Assembly: GCA_016721185.1 (NCBI GenBank) | Contig: JADKIP010000014.1 | Location: forward strand, 883,381-947,380 | Origin: Candidatus Dechloromonas phosphorivorans | GTDB taxonomy: Bacteria; Pseudomonadota; Gammaproteobacteria; Burkholderiales; Rhodocyclaceae | Length of the DNA stretch: 64,000 bases | Direction: 5' to 3' | In this document: positions 16,566 to 24,744 of the stretch, in pieces | Layout: each line of letters opens with the position of its first letter | Position numbering within the stretch: position 1 is the first letter of the stretch | Program-made: the position numbers and the translations under genes | Notes under the pieces: generated by a model | The model's database searches: none | The model's input: only the letters and a program-made list of their open reading frames with translations | Told to the model about the DNA's origin: nothing

Positions 16566-17006
16566 ATGGCAAACATCACCCGTTTCGACCCATTTTCCCA
16601 ACTGACTGACCTGGAATCCTTTGGCGATGATTTTTTCAAGGGATTCGCCTTGCGGCCAGTTTTCCGCAAGATGGAGATTGAGCCGGAAATGCGTGTCGAT
16701 CTGACTGAAGATGAAAAGGCTTATGTCGTCAAAGCCGAAATTCCCGGCGTCAATAAGGATGACATCAAGGTTTCGTTTGATGGCAACCGGGTGATGATCA
16801 GCGCCGAAGTAAAAAAGGAAAAAGAAGAAAAAGAGGGCAAGAAGCTGATTCGCAGCGAGCGCTATTACGGCAGCGTGTCACGCAGTTTCAGTCTGGCGCA
16901 GGATGTTGACCAAGCCACCGCCAAGGCGAAATATACCGACGGTGTATTGGAAGTGACGCTACCCAAAAAACCGGGGAGTACGCCGATGAAAATTGAGATC
17001 TCATAG
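16566..17006 (+). CDS. Small heat-shock protein Hsp20 / alpha-crystallin family
   Basis: Small heat-shock proteins are ATP-independent holdases that keep unfolding proteins soluble for later refolding. The 146-residue protein has an N-terminal FDPFSQLTDLESFG, a crystallin domain from about residue 38 (MRVDLTEDEKAYVVKAEIPG) and the closing GVLEVTLPKKPG. The C-terminal tail ends MKIEIS with a weak I-x-I assembly motif. CTGGAG lies upstream of the ATG. A short GGACG/CGTCC hairpin lies in the leader, but no clear ROSE-type thermometer is visible. Confidence 0.92.
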   Translation: MANITRFDPFSQLTDLESFGDDFFKGFALRPVFRKMEIEPEMRVDLTEDEKAYVVKAEIPGVNKDDIKVSFDGNRVMISAEVKKEKEEKEGKKLIRSERYYGSVSRSFSLAQDVDQATAKAKYTDGVLEVTLPKKPGSTPMKIEIS

Positions 17007-17128
17007 AAAGTTCTTCGATTTTGTTGTTCCTGCGCAGGTGGGTATCCAACTTATAACTGCCTCTAAGGCGTCGCTGATTGAAATGGATTAACTCAGCGTA
17101 TTCCTAAATTGAGCGCTGACCTGGATGC

Positions 17129-18622
17129 TCAAACCCGATCTCGATTACCAGCCAAAACAAAAGGCAACTCATCCCTACCGAGCGGCTCGACATGACTGAG
17201 TTGCTGCACCAGCACGTCAAGCCTTGCCTCGGAGGCATCATCGTGGCGTTGGGCGATGCGTTGTTTCATTGCTGCGGTCGACGCGCTACAGGCGCGAATT
17301 TTGAAGGGCACCTGATAACGGTCGGCCAGGGCGTGAAAGAGATCGCGTTGCTTGCGCTCAAGAAAGGTGGCATCGATGATGACTGACCAGCCATTTTCCA
17401 GCAGTTCGGCGGCAATTTTGGCCAGGTGTTCATAGGTGCGCGAATTGGCTTCGTCATCGTAAATGCCGCTGTTTACCCCCGACTGGCTCGCCGCATCAGC
17501 CCTTAAACCAAAGAGCCGCTTGCGTTCAATATCCGAGCGCAGACGTAAGGTTGTGGCTGTTTTATCGGCCAGGAGTATGGCCGTGCTTGCCCAGGTTTTT
17601 CCTGAGCCGGAAAGGCCGAAGGTGATGGTCAGTGTCGGGCTGGGTGGCGTCATCAGTCGTTCTGCCATTGTCAAATATTTGCCTGCCTCGATCACCTCGC
17701 CCCGAATGCCGGTCACCTTGGCGCGAACCAGGGCGCGATAGACGGCATAGAAGCGCAGCAATGGCACAGCGTCGAAATCACCGGAAATGGCCAACCACTC
17801 GTTAAGCAGCCAGCCGGCTAGGTCGGGGCGCTGATGATCGAGCAGGTCGACGTAGGGGAAAGAGACTTCGGAAATGACATCGATCCAGCGGAGATCCTCG
17901 TTGAATTCGATGCAGTCGAAAGGCGTGACCCGGTCGTCGATCAGTACCAGATTTCCGAGGTGAAGATCGCCGTGGCATTCACGCACGCGCCAGGCCAGTT
18001 TGCGGGCGATCATGCGTTCTCGGCGGCGAGCAAACTCGTCGCTCGTCCAGGCGCGTAGCTTGTCCAGTCGCCTTGGCTCCTCAGGTAGCAAGCGATGCAG
18101 TTCGTCGAAGTTTTCCAGGGCGGGAGCGAGTACCTGCTCGGGCGTGCCAAAGCGCGAGTCGGCAGCAGCGACAGCGGCGTTTTGATGAAAAGCGACGATA
18201 ACCCGGGCGAGTTCGGATAACTGCGCCGTCGTCAATTCTCCGCGCTCGCATACGTGGTCAAGCCGGCCAGCCTCCGCGAATCGGCGCATTCGTACGGCAA
18301 ATTCATTCGACTCGGCATCGACCGGCACGACATCGAGGTAGAGATCAGGCGCAAAGCGGCGGTTCAGGCGCAATTCCTCAGCGCAGAAAAAGTGTCGGGT
18401 TGCCGGCGAGCCATAGTCGAGAAAGGGCAGCCTGATCGGCTTCTTCAGTTTGTAAGCAAAGCCATCGACCAGCAATATCCATGAAATATGCGTTTCGATC
18501 AGTTCGACGGGTTCGCCGGCATCGTCGCCTAGCCGCTGGCAAAAGTGCACCAGCCAGGCCGGCAGGGGTGTTGATTGGGTGGCTGGGGCGGCGGGCGGGG
18601 AATGACCGGCGTTGTTCATCAC
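17129..18622 (-). CDS. Fusion of APH-like phosphotransferase and P-loop kinase domains
   Basis: The 497-residue protein joins two domains. The first (about residues 20-315) is aminoglycoside-phosphotransferase-like with ECHGDLHLGNLVLIDD and FDCIEFNEDLRWID. The second (about 325-497) is a zeta-toxin/AAA-like P-loop domain with FGLSGSGKTW as Walker A. This fused family is widespread in Proteobacteria and uncharacterised; resistance is not implied, since the same fold phosphorylates sugars, choline and other small molecules. No operon partner is apparent. Confidence 0.82.
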   Translation of the reverse strand: MMNNAGHSPPAAPATQSTPLPAWLVHFCQRLGDDAGEPVELIETHISWILLVDGFAYKLKKPIRLPFLDYGSPATRHFFCAEELRLNRRFAPDLYLDVVPVDAESNEFAVRMRRFAEAGRLDHVCERGELTTAQLSELARVIVAFHQNAAVAAADSRFGTPEQVLAPALENFDELHRLLPEEPRRLDKLRAWTSDEFARRRERMIARKLAWRVRECHGDLHLGNLVLIDDRVTPFDCIEFNEDLRWIDVISEVSFPYVDLLDHQRPDLAGWLLNEWLAISGDFDAVPLLRFYAVYRALVRAKVTGIRGEVIEAGKYLTMAERLMTPPSPTLTITFGLSGSGKTWASTAILLADKTATTLRLRSDIERKRLFGLRADAASQSGVNSGIYDDEANSRTYEHLAKIAAELLENGWSVIIDATFLERKQRDLFHALADRYQVPFKIRACSASTAAMKQRIAQRHDDASEARLDVLVQQLSHVEPLGRDELPFVLAGNRDRV

Positions 18623-18880
18623 TTTCCTTCTGATCCCGACAACTGAATTGATTTGTCGCTTGCATTATCCCCAACGATGGGCGGGGCTGCGGCTACTGAA
18701 TTCGCAGTAATGCGATTACGCGCATCTCAGTATTTTTGCGCCACAGGCCGGGAAATATGATTTTGCTGTACGACCCAGGGGGCTATTGGGCAATTCTTGC
18801 GGGCGTTAACAATCTTCTCGGGAAGCCTTGCGGCGAAAGCTTTATGGGGCGAGCGGGATATCAATTTCGGCATTCGACTC

Positions 18881-19600
18881 ATGGCCTCGTTGCTCCAGAT
18901 GACCGACATCACGCTGACGCTGAATAGCAGCACGGTGCTCCATGATCTGAATTTTGATGTCGCCGAGGGGGAGATTCATGCGCTACTCGGGACCAATGGT
19001 TCCGGCAAAAGCAGCCTTGCCCTGATGGTCATGGGCTGTCAGAACCATACCCCAGAAACTGGCCATGTGTATTTCGAAAATCAGGATATCAAAGACTGGC
19101 CGATCCATCGCCGGGCCCGCGCCGGGATCACTCTGGCATGGCAGGAGCCGACCCGTTTCGAGGGCTTGAGTGTGCAGGATTTTCTGCATCTCGATCCCGG
19201 CTGGCGGGCGCCCGAAGCCTGCCTGGCGGCGGTCGGTATGGACCCGGCGCTCTATCTGCAGCGCATGGTGGATAAGAGCCTGAGTGGTGGCGAGCGCAAA
19301 CGCATTGAACTGGCCTCAATGCTGGCCATGCAGCCCAGGCTGGCAATGCTGGACGAACCGAGCGCGGGTGTTGATGTGCTTTCTCTTGCAGAGGTTACCG
19401 AGGCAATTCGTGCCTTGCGGCAAGGCGGCTCGTCGGTGCTGCTGATTACGCATCAGGAGGATCTCGCCGCTTGTGCCGACCGGGCTTCGCAATTGTGCGG
19501 CGGCCGCATTGTCTTCAGCGGCTCGCCGGCGGATGTCGCGCAGCACTATCGCGGCCGCTCCTGTATTCGTTGTAATGGAGATTGCGCCGATGCTGCGTGA
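18881..19600 (+). CDS. sufC: SufC-like Fe-S assembly ATPase
   Basis: SufC is the cytoplasmic ABC-type ATPase that drives Fe-S cluster assembly on SufB. Seen here: Walker A GTNGSGKS (about residues 37-44), signature SLSGGERKR, Walker B and D-loop LAMLDEPSAGVD, and a switch His in LLITHQED. Two ATGs fit, 18881 and 18899. The second gives MTDITLTLNSS, closer to family starts. The C-terminus carries an extra CIRCNGDCADAA tail with three cysteines, not usual in E. coli SufC. The next gene overlaps its end. No sufA, sufS, sufE or sufB/sufD doublet is nearby. Confidence 0.82.
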   Translation: MASLLQMTDITLTLNSSTVLHDLNFDVAEGEIHALLGTNGSGKSSLALMVMGCQNHTPETGHVYFENQDIKDWPIHRRARAGITLAWQEPTRFEGLSVQDFLHLDPGWRAPEACLAAVGMDPALYLQRMVDKSLSGGERKRIELASMLAMQPRLAMLDEPSAGVDVLSLAEVTEAIRALRQGGSSVLLITHQEDLAACADRASQLCGGRIVFSGSPADVAQHYRGRSCIRCNGDCADAA

Positions 19601-20534
19601 CCTGCAGCCGATGATGACAGCGATGCGGGTGGCCGGCGTCGATCCAAAGCCCCTGCTGGCCAACGATACCGCCCATCTTGTGGCTTATGGGCAGGACGTG
19701 GTCAGTCTGCATGAAATACCGGGTATTAACCTGACGGCGGCCAGAGTCGATGGTGAGATTCGGGTCAATCTGATTGTTCGCAAATGGGTCAATGTCGAGC
19801 AGCCCGTCCATCTTTGCCTCGGCCTGTTCGAGCCAACCGGCGAACAGAAAATAAGGCTTGCGGTCTGGCTTGAGCCCAATTCACGAGCGTCATTCATTGC
19901 GCATTGTCTTTTTACCCGACCGCGCTCGGCCAGCCACCAGATGCAGGCTGATTTTACGATTGGCACCGGGGCGGAACTGCGCTACACGGAAAGCCATTTT
20001 CATGGCGATTCCGGCGGTATGGATGTTCGCCCGACGGCCACCATTCACCTTGGCCGCGACGCCCGGATGTTCTCGGATTTTTCGTTGATCAGTGGCCGGG
20101 TAGGTGTGCTGGATATTGATTACGACGTTGATGTCGGTGAAAACGCTGTCGCCGAATTTACCAGCAAGGTTTATGGCCGCGGTACCGATCAGATTCGCAT
20201 TCGTGAGCGCTTGGTCCTTTCCGGCACCAATGCCCGGGGCTTGATCAAGTCGCGCATCGCGGCGACGGATGATGCGGTCGCCGAAATAATCGGCATGACC
20301 GAAGGCAATGCTGCCGGCGCGCGGGGGCATGTCGACTGTATGGAAATTGTCCGGGATCGCGCCAGGGTGAGTGCCAACCCGATGGTCAAGGTGAGCCATC
20401 CCCAGGCCAAAGTGACGCATGAAGCGGCGATCGGCAGCGTTGATCACCAGCAACTGGAAACCCTGATGGCGCGGGGGCTGAGCCCGGATGCTGCGGTCGA
20501 CCTGATTGTGAGCGGTATTTTGCGTAATGCCTGA
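19590..20534 (+). CDS. SufB/SufD-family scaffold protein of a two-gene SUF-like system
   Basis: This 314-residue protein is shorter than SufB or SufD of the classic operon (about 420-495). It keeps the beta-helix core and the C-terminal signature: GHVDCMEIVRDRARV with a candidate cluster-ligand Cys, KVSHPQAKVTHEAAIG, and the end LMARGLSPDAAVDLIVSGIL. GGAG nine bases before ATG 19590 decides the start, overlapping the SufC gene by 11 bases. A SufC plus a single short SufB is the arrangement described for minimal SUF-like (SMS) systems, common in anaerobes. Whether it builds clusters generally or serves one client, for instance the adjacent radical SAM enzyme, is open. Confidence 0.78.
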   Translation: MLRDLQPMMTAMRVAGVDPKPLLANDTAHLVAYGQDVVSLHEIPGINLTAARVDGEIRVNLIVRKWVNVEQPVHLCLGLFEPTGEQKIRLAVWLEPNSRASFIAHCLFTRPRSASHQMQADFTIGTGAELRYTESHFHGDSGGMDVRPTATIHLGRDARMFSDFSLISGRVGVLDIDYDVDVGENAVAEFTSKVYGRGTDQIRIRERLVLSGTNARGLIKSRIAATDDAVAEIIGMTEGNAAGARGHVDCMEIVRDRARVSANPMVKVSHPQAKVTHEAAIGSVDHQQLETLMARGLSPDAAVDLIVSGILRNA

Positions 20535-20554
20535 CTCTGAGCGGTATTTTGCGT
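20510..20554. repeat. 16-bp direct repeat at the end of the SufB-like gene
   Basis: GAGCGGTATTTTGCGT occurs at 20510-20525, inside the last codons of the SufB-like gene, and again at 20539-20554 just after its stop. It lies at the edge of a low-complexity stretch. A short duplicated end is what a faulty gap closure leaves behind, although a real tandem duplication is possible. Confidence 0.6.
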
Positions 20555-20885
20555 CAGACCTGAACCGTGGCGCTGGCACAAATTCTTTAAAACCCCGGCC
20601 AGACGATCTGCCGGCAAGCTGAAAAAAAAACAAACCCCAACCCAAAAGAAACACCCAAACAACAAAATCAGGACGGGGGAAAAAAGACCAAAACCCGCCA
20701 AATAAAAAATCCGGCCGTATCACCAAGGTTCCACCACAAAGCTATTCCCAGAAAAACCCAACCAACCGCACAGCGAACAAGAAGAACCCCCACCAACACC
20801 ACCCAAGCAGCAGGCACGGAACCAGGGAAAAAACCGAAAAACCCAGATTTCCCGGGCAGATTGATCGTCGCAGCAACCTAAAAAG
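20555..20885. other. A/C-rich, T-depleted low-complexity intergenic stretch
   Basis: The gap between the SufB-like gene and amrS is dominated by A and C runs. The 60 bases 20641-20700 contain a single T, and 20761-20820 contain none. No gene, promoter or RNA is visible. Neighbouring DNA is balanced. Such strong one-strand bias suggests damaged or low-quality sequence; otherwise it would be an unusual A/C-rich leader transcript of amrS. Confidence 0.55.
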
Positions 20886-20897
20886 GAATTGTCAGCA

Positions 20898-22010
20898 ATG
20901 GACGAAAAGATTGGCATCGACCAGCGCCATCCGGCGAAGTACTGGCACAGGCTCGACGATGGGCGCATCCAGTGCGACCTTTGCCCGCGTGACTGCATCC
21001 TTCAGGAGGGCCAGCGCGGGCTGTGTTTTGTCCGGGGCCGGGCTGATGATCAATTGGTGCTGACCACCTACGGGCGTTCCTCCGGGTTCTGTATTGATCC
21101 GATCGAAAAAAAGCCGCTGAATCATTTTTATCCCGGTTCCAGCGTCTTTTCGTTTGGCACTGCCGGCTGCAATCTGGCCTGCAAGTTCTGTCAGAACTGG
21201 GATATCTCGAAGTCGCGCGAGATGGACAGTCTGATGGACGAAGCGACGCCCAGGGCAATCGCCCAGGCGGCGCGGCGGAGCGGCTGCAAGAGCGTTGCTT
21301 TCACCTATAACGATCCGGTTGTTTTTCTTGAATATGCGCTCGACACTGCGGACGCTTGTCACGACCGGGGGCTGAAGACCGTTGCCGTAACCGCCGGATA
21401 TATGCACGACGCACCGCGCCGCGAGTTTTTCGCCAAAATGGATGCGGCCAATATCGACCTGAAGGCATTCACCGACGATTTTTATCACAAGCTGACCGGC
21501 GCACACCTGCGACCGGTGCTGGACACGCTGGCCTACGTTCATCATGAAACCAATTGCTGGCTGGAAATCACCACGCTGCTGATTCCCGGCTACAACGATT
21601 CGGATGCCGAGATTGCCCAGTTGGCGACATGGGTCGCCCAAGAGTTGGGCTTCGACGTGCCCCTGCATTTCAGCGCCTTCCACCCGGAATGGAAAATGCA
21701 GAATGTCTTGCCGACGCCCCACGCCACGCTGAGCAAGGCACGCCGTATCGCCCTTGATGCCGGCCTGCACTATGTTTATACCGGCAACGTGCATGACATG
21801 GAGGGCGATACAACGTTTTGCCCGTCGTGCGAGCAGGCGTTGATCGTTCGCGACTGGTACGAAATCTGCCGTTACGACCTGACTTCCCAAGGTGCCTGTC
21901 CGAAATGTGGCGCCGCTATCGCCGGGCATTTCAGCAAATACACCCAACCAACGGGGTATCAACGTCCGCCCGCTTTAATCAAGCCTCAGGCTTGGCATGC
22001 CGCAAGATGA
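20898..22010 (+). CDS. amrS: Radical SAM enzyme AmrS (AmmeMemoRadiSam system)
   Basis: The 370-residue enzyme has the pyruvate-formate-lyase-activase-like layout. CDLCPRDC and GLCF precede the radical SAM triad Cys91-x3-Cys95-x2-Cys98 (GCNLACKFCQNW), followed by KSVAFTYNDPVVFLEYA. A C-terminal zinc-ribbon pair (CPSCEQAL, ACPKCGAAI) closes it. Its usual partners AmmeMemo (AMMECR1 and Memo proteins) are not in the window. AAAGGA about nine bases upstream favours ATG 20898 over the TTG at 20889. The biochemical reaction of the system is not settled as far as I know. It follows the two-gene Suf-like pair, a possible source of its clusters. Confidence 0.88.
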   Translation: MDEKIGIDQRHPAKYWHRLDDGRIQCDLCPRDCILQEGQRGLCFVRGRADDQLVLTTYGRSSGFCIDPIEKKPLNHFYPGSSVFSFGTAGCNLACKFCQNWDISKSREMDSLMDEATPRAIAQAARRSGCKSVAFTYNDPVVFLEYALDTADACHDRGLKTVAVTAGYMHDAPRREFFAKMDAANIDLKAFTDDFYHKLTGAHLRPVLDTLAYVHHETNCWLEITTLLIPGYNDSDAEIAQLATWVAQELGFDVPLHFSAFHPEWKMQNVLPTPHATLSKARRIALDAGLHYVYTGNVHDMEGDTTFCPSCEQALIVRDWYEICRYDLTSQGACPKCGAAIAGHFSKYTQPTGYQRPPALIKPQAWHAAR

Positions 22011-22180
22011 AAAGCTCAACATTCAGAAAGATCGCCGCTGCCAGTCTTCTCGGTATGGGTATTTTGTTGCAGCTATTGGCACCAGAAAACTGGATTGGCC
22101 TACTGATCATGGGATTCGCGGTTTCCATTGAATGCATCGGGATTGCGTTGAAGCGAGGTGCCGGGAAGCGCAATCCGTAG
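22007..22180 (+). CDS. Small two-segment membrane protein coupled to amrS
   Basis: A 57-residue protein begins MKSSTFRKIAAASLLG and has two hydrophobic helices (about residues 9-25 and 29-47) joined by a PENW turn, with a basic C-terminus (KRGAGKRNP). Its ATG overlaps the amrS TGA as ATGA, a typical coupling arrangement. No family is known to me. The coupling and membrane character make it a plausible real small protein. Confidence 0.6.
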   Translation: MKSSTFRKIAAASLLGMGILLQLLAPENWIGLLIMGFAVSIECIGIALKRGAGKRNP

Positions 22181-22241
22181 TGCTGGTTTTTTCCTTGGCG
22201 TATCCGCGATGTTTGGCAAGCGTTGCCAGTCAGCCATGACT

Positions 22242-23132
22242 TCAAGCGTTTTCCGGTGGTGCCGAGGCGCTGAAGAGTTCTGCCATGTGCTGCCAATGCG
22301 AGCCTTTCCAATAAACCCGGCCGCAGGAATCGCAGGTGGTGAATTTCACGTAGTCAGGGTTGGTGCGTACTGAAAGCGGCAGGCTTTCAAAAATTGTATC
22401 CCTGCTAACCGGCCGTAAAGGCTGGTTGCACTCCATGCATAGCGTAAAGGGCCGTTGCTGCGCGGCAAGATTAAGCCGCAGCATGACTTCGTAGAACTGC
22501 TGCGGCGGTTTTGTCGTGTGGATATAGCAGCCGTGGGTAATGACGCGGTGCTTGAGCAGGTCGCGGTCACGGGTCAGGACAACGCGATTTTCCTGCCCGG
22601 CAATTTCGGCGATCTCGCCATCCTCGAAATCGTTGCGATAAAACGTGTCGAAACCAGCCATTCTGAGCCGGCGCGCCAGACCACCCAGATGGGCGTCGGC
22701 GATGAAATGAATGGGCGATGGCAGTGGCTCGCGTACCACTCGCAGCGGTGATATGTCGAACGTGCCGAAGGGCGGATAGACGGCGATATGGTCGCCATCC
22801 CGCAGGCGTTGGTTGAATCTTGCCGATTCGCCGTTGATCATGATCAGATCGACTTCGGTATGCGGTACGCCGAGCGCTTCGATCATGTGCTTGACGGTCG
22901 ATGCCCGCGCGCATCTGACGGCAAACGTCCGCCTGCGATGAACTGGCGACAGAAAATCATTCAACTCGGCGTAAAAGCGAAAGCTGGCGGTCGGCTGCGT
23001 GAGCGGATCAAGGCAGCCGGCCGAGGGCTGGGCAGCGAAATTCAGCAGGCGCCCGGCGCTTGAGCGTTGTGCCACCGGGGGCCGGATGGCTGGTTTGATG
23101 ATCAGGTCCATCATTAGATAGGGGCTAGCCAT
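22242..23132 (-). CDS. Mut7-C RNase-domain protein with N-terminal ubiquitin-like domain
   Basis: This is about 296 residues. A ThiS/ubiquitin-like domain (about 40-125) ends in the NGESARFNQRLRDGDHIAVYPPFG region. A Mut7-C PIN-fold domain follows from FIADAHLGGLARRLRMAGFD, with acidic residues in YRNDFEDGE and LTRDRDLLK. A zinc ribbon (CMECNQPL ... CDSCGRVYW) closes the protein. The family is annotated from the C-terminus of C. elegans MUT-7; its bacterial substrate is unknown. The start at 23132 overlaps the end of the upstream chaperonin gene by 8 bases. ATGs at 23114 or 23111 are alternatives. Confidence 0.83.
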   Translation of the reverse strand: MASPYLMMDLIIKPAIRPPVAQRSSAGRLLNFAAQPSAGCLDPLTQPTASFRFYAELNDFLSPVHRRRTFAVRCARASTVKHMIEALGVPHTEVDLIMINGESARFNQRLRDGDHIAVYPPFGTFDISPLRVVREPLPSPIHFIADAHLGGLARRLRMAGFDTFYRNDFEDGEIAEIAGQENRVVLTRDRDLLKHRVITHGCYIHTTKPPQQFYEVMLRLNLAAQQRPFTLCMECNQPLRPVSRDTIFESLPLSVRTNPDYVKFTTCDSCGRVYWKGSHWQHMAELFSASAPPENA

Positions 23133-24744
23133 GCGCGAGTGCCGCGTCGTGTATCCCATTGTCGGCCCAGGATTCAGCTGAAATCGTCACGCCGATACTG
23201 AGAATTGCGCCGGCAACGGACGCCGCATTCTGCAAGGCGCAACGCGTCACCCGTGCCGGGTCGATCACGCCCATTTTTAGCAGGTCGCCATAACCACCGG
23301 TAGCGGCGTTATAGCCGAAAGCATTTTGCCCGGCGGCGACCTTGGCGATGATGACAAAAGGTTCGATGCCGGCATTGATCAAAATCTGCCGCAAGGGTTC
23401 TTCGAGCGCCCGAAAGAGGATATTGATGCCGGCTTGCTGATCCTGATTGGCGCCACTTAACCCCGCCATATGCTTGCGTGCCCGCAATAGCGCTACACCG
23501 CCTCCGGGCACAATGCCTTCATCCACCGCCGCCCGGGTTGCCCGCATCGCATCTTCCATACGGCTTCGTTTTTCATTCAGCGCGGCTTCGGTGGCGGCAC
23601 CGATACGGATGACGGCCACACCGCCGACCAGCTTGGCGGCACGTTCCTGCAGCTTTTTACGGACGTATTCGCTTTTCGCCGTCTTGACCTCGGCCTGAAT
23701 CTGCCTGAGACGCGCCTGAATGGCCTCTGGATTACCGGCACCGCCAATAATGGTGGTGTGATCCTTTGAAACTTCGATCCGTTTGGCGTGACCCAGATGT
23801 TCAAGGCCGACTTGCTTCAGATCCACGCCCAGGCTACTGGAAATCAGCGTGCCCCCAGTCAGGGTGGCAATATCCTGAAGCATTGCCTGACGGTATTCAC
23901 CGATGCCCGGCCCCTTGACCGCCACGACATTGAGCGAACCGCGCAGGCTGTTCACCACCAGACTCGCCAGCGCCTCACCTTCGACCGTTTCGGCAATGAC
24001 CAAGAGTGATTTTTTCTCCTGGGCGACCCTCTCCATCACCGATAGAAGTTCAGCCATGCCCGAAAGTTTTGCATCGCAAATCAGCACGCAGGCATCTTCC
24101 AGAACTGCCAGTTGCCGCTCCCGGTTATTGACGAAATAGTGCGATAGGTACCCGCGCTCGAACTGCATCCCGTCAACCACCGAGAGTTCATTCTCCAAGT
24201 GATGGCCATCCTCGATGCTGATGTTGCCGTCCGGCCCGACCTGGCTCATCGCCTCGGCAATCAATTCGCCGATCGTGGCATCCCCGTTCGCGGCAAGGGT
24301 GGCTACCTGCGCCATTTCGTCCTTAGTCACGCAGGGTTGCGAGCAGGCTTTCAAACCTTCGACGACGCGCGTTACTGCCAGATCGACGCCGTGTTTCAGC
24401 TCGAGCGGATTGATCCCCGCTGCCACATATTTCAAGCCTTCGCGAACAATCGCCCGGGCCAGCACGGTTGCCGTCGTCGTTCCATCCCCGGCCATTTCGG
24501 ATGATTTACTCGCGGCTTCCTTGACCATCGCCGCGCCCATGTTTTCGAGGTGGTCATCAAGCTCGATTTCCCTGGCGACGACAATGCCCGAATTGGCGAC
24601 CAAGCACTGCCCATGAGGCCGCGGCAAAATCACATTGCGACCCAGCGGCCCCAAGGTCAGGGCAACGGCATCAGCCAGGGTATTCACCCCGCGGGCAATA
24701 CTGCTTCGAGCCGTTTCGTGAAAGGTAATTGTTTTAGACGTCAT
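23125..24744 (-). CDS. groL: Divergent solitary GroEL-type chaperonin
   Basis: This 539-residue group I chaperonin keeps the ATPase motif GDGTTTATVLARA, the TLGPLGRNV loop and IVPGGGVALLRA. It departs from housekeeping GroEL at several sites: LVANSGIVVAREIELDDHLENMG replaces the usual ITKDGVSVAKEI segment. The C-terminus ends AALAHG instead of a Gly-Gly-Met tail. No groES precedes it. The downstream Mut7-C gene overlaps it by 8 bases, so it is not in the usual groESL operon. It is probably a second, specialised chaperonin needing GroES from elsewhere, or acting without it. Intact frame and conserved ATP site argue against decay. Confidence 0.87.
   Translation of the reverse strand: MTSKTITFHETARSSIARGVNTLADAVALTLGPLGRNVILPRPHGQCLVANSGIVVAREIELDDHLENMGAAMVKEAASKSSEMAGDGTTTATVLARAIVREGLKYVAAGINPLELKHGVDLAVTRVVEGLKACSQPCVTKDEMAQVATLAANGDATIGELIAEAMSQVGPDGNISIEDGHHLENELSVVDGMQFERGYLSHYFVNNRERQLAVLEDACVLICDAKLSGMAELLSVMERVAQEKKSLLVIAETVEGEALASLVVNSLRGSLNVVAVKGPGIGEYRQAMLQDIATLTGGTLISSSLGVDLKQVGLEHLGHAKRIEVSKDHTTIIGGAGNPEAIQARLRQIQAEVKTAKSEYVRKKLQERAAKLVGGVAVIRIGAATEAALNEKRSRMEDAMRATRAAVDEGIVPGGGVALLRARKHMAGLSGANQDQQAGINILFRALEEPLRQILINAGIEPFVIIAKVAAGQNAFGYNAATGGYGDLLKMGVIDPARVTRCALQNAASVAGAILSIGVTISAESWADNGIHDAALAHG

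Noticed and set aside
17129..18622. Antibiotic-resistance aminoglycoside phosphotransferase
   Set aside because: Fusion to a P-loop kinase and general spread of the family in Proteobacteria argue against a resistance gene.
18727..18933. Reverse-strand 68-codon frame upstream of sufC
   Set aside because: No ribosome-binding site or family; it overlaps the sufC start.
20564..20580. Sigma-54-like TGGCAC element after the SufB-like gene
   Set aside because: The GC of the -12 part is missing and the stretch is of doubtful quality.
19890..20726. 278-codon reverse frame reaching into the A/C-rich stretch
   Set aside because: Antisense to the SufB-like gene; its N-terminal Phe/Gly run comes from the low-complexity tract.
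20892..21962. 356-codon open frame antisense to amrS
   Set aside because: amrS has its full domain set and a ribosome-binding site; the antisense frame has no family features.
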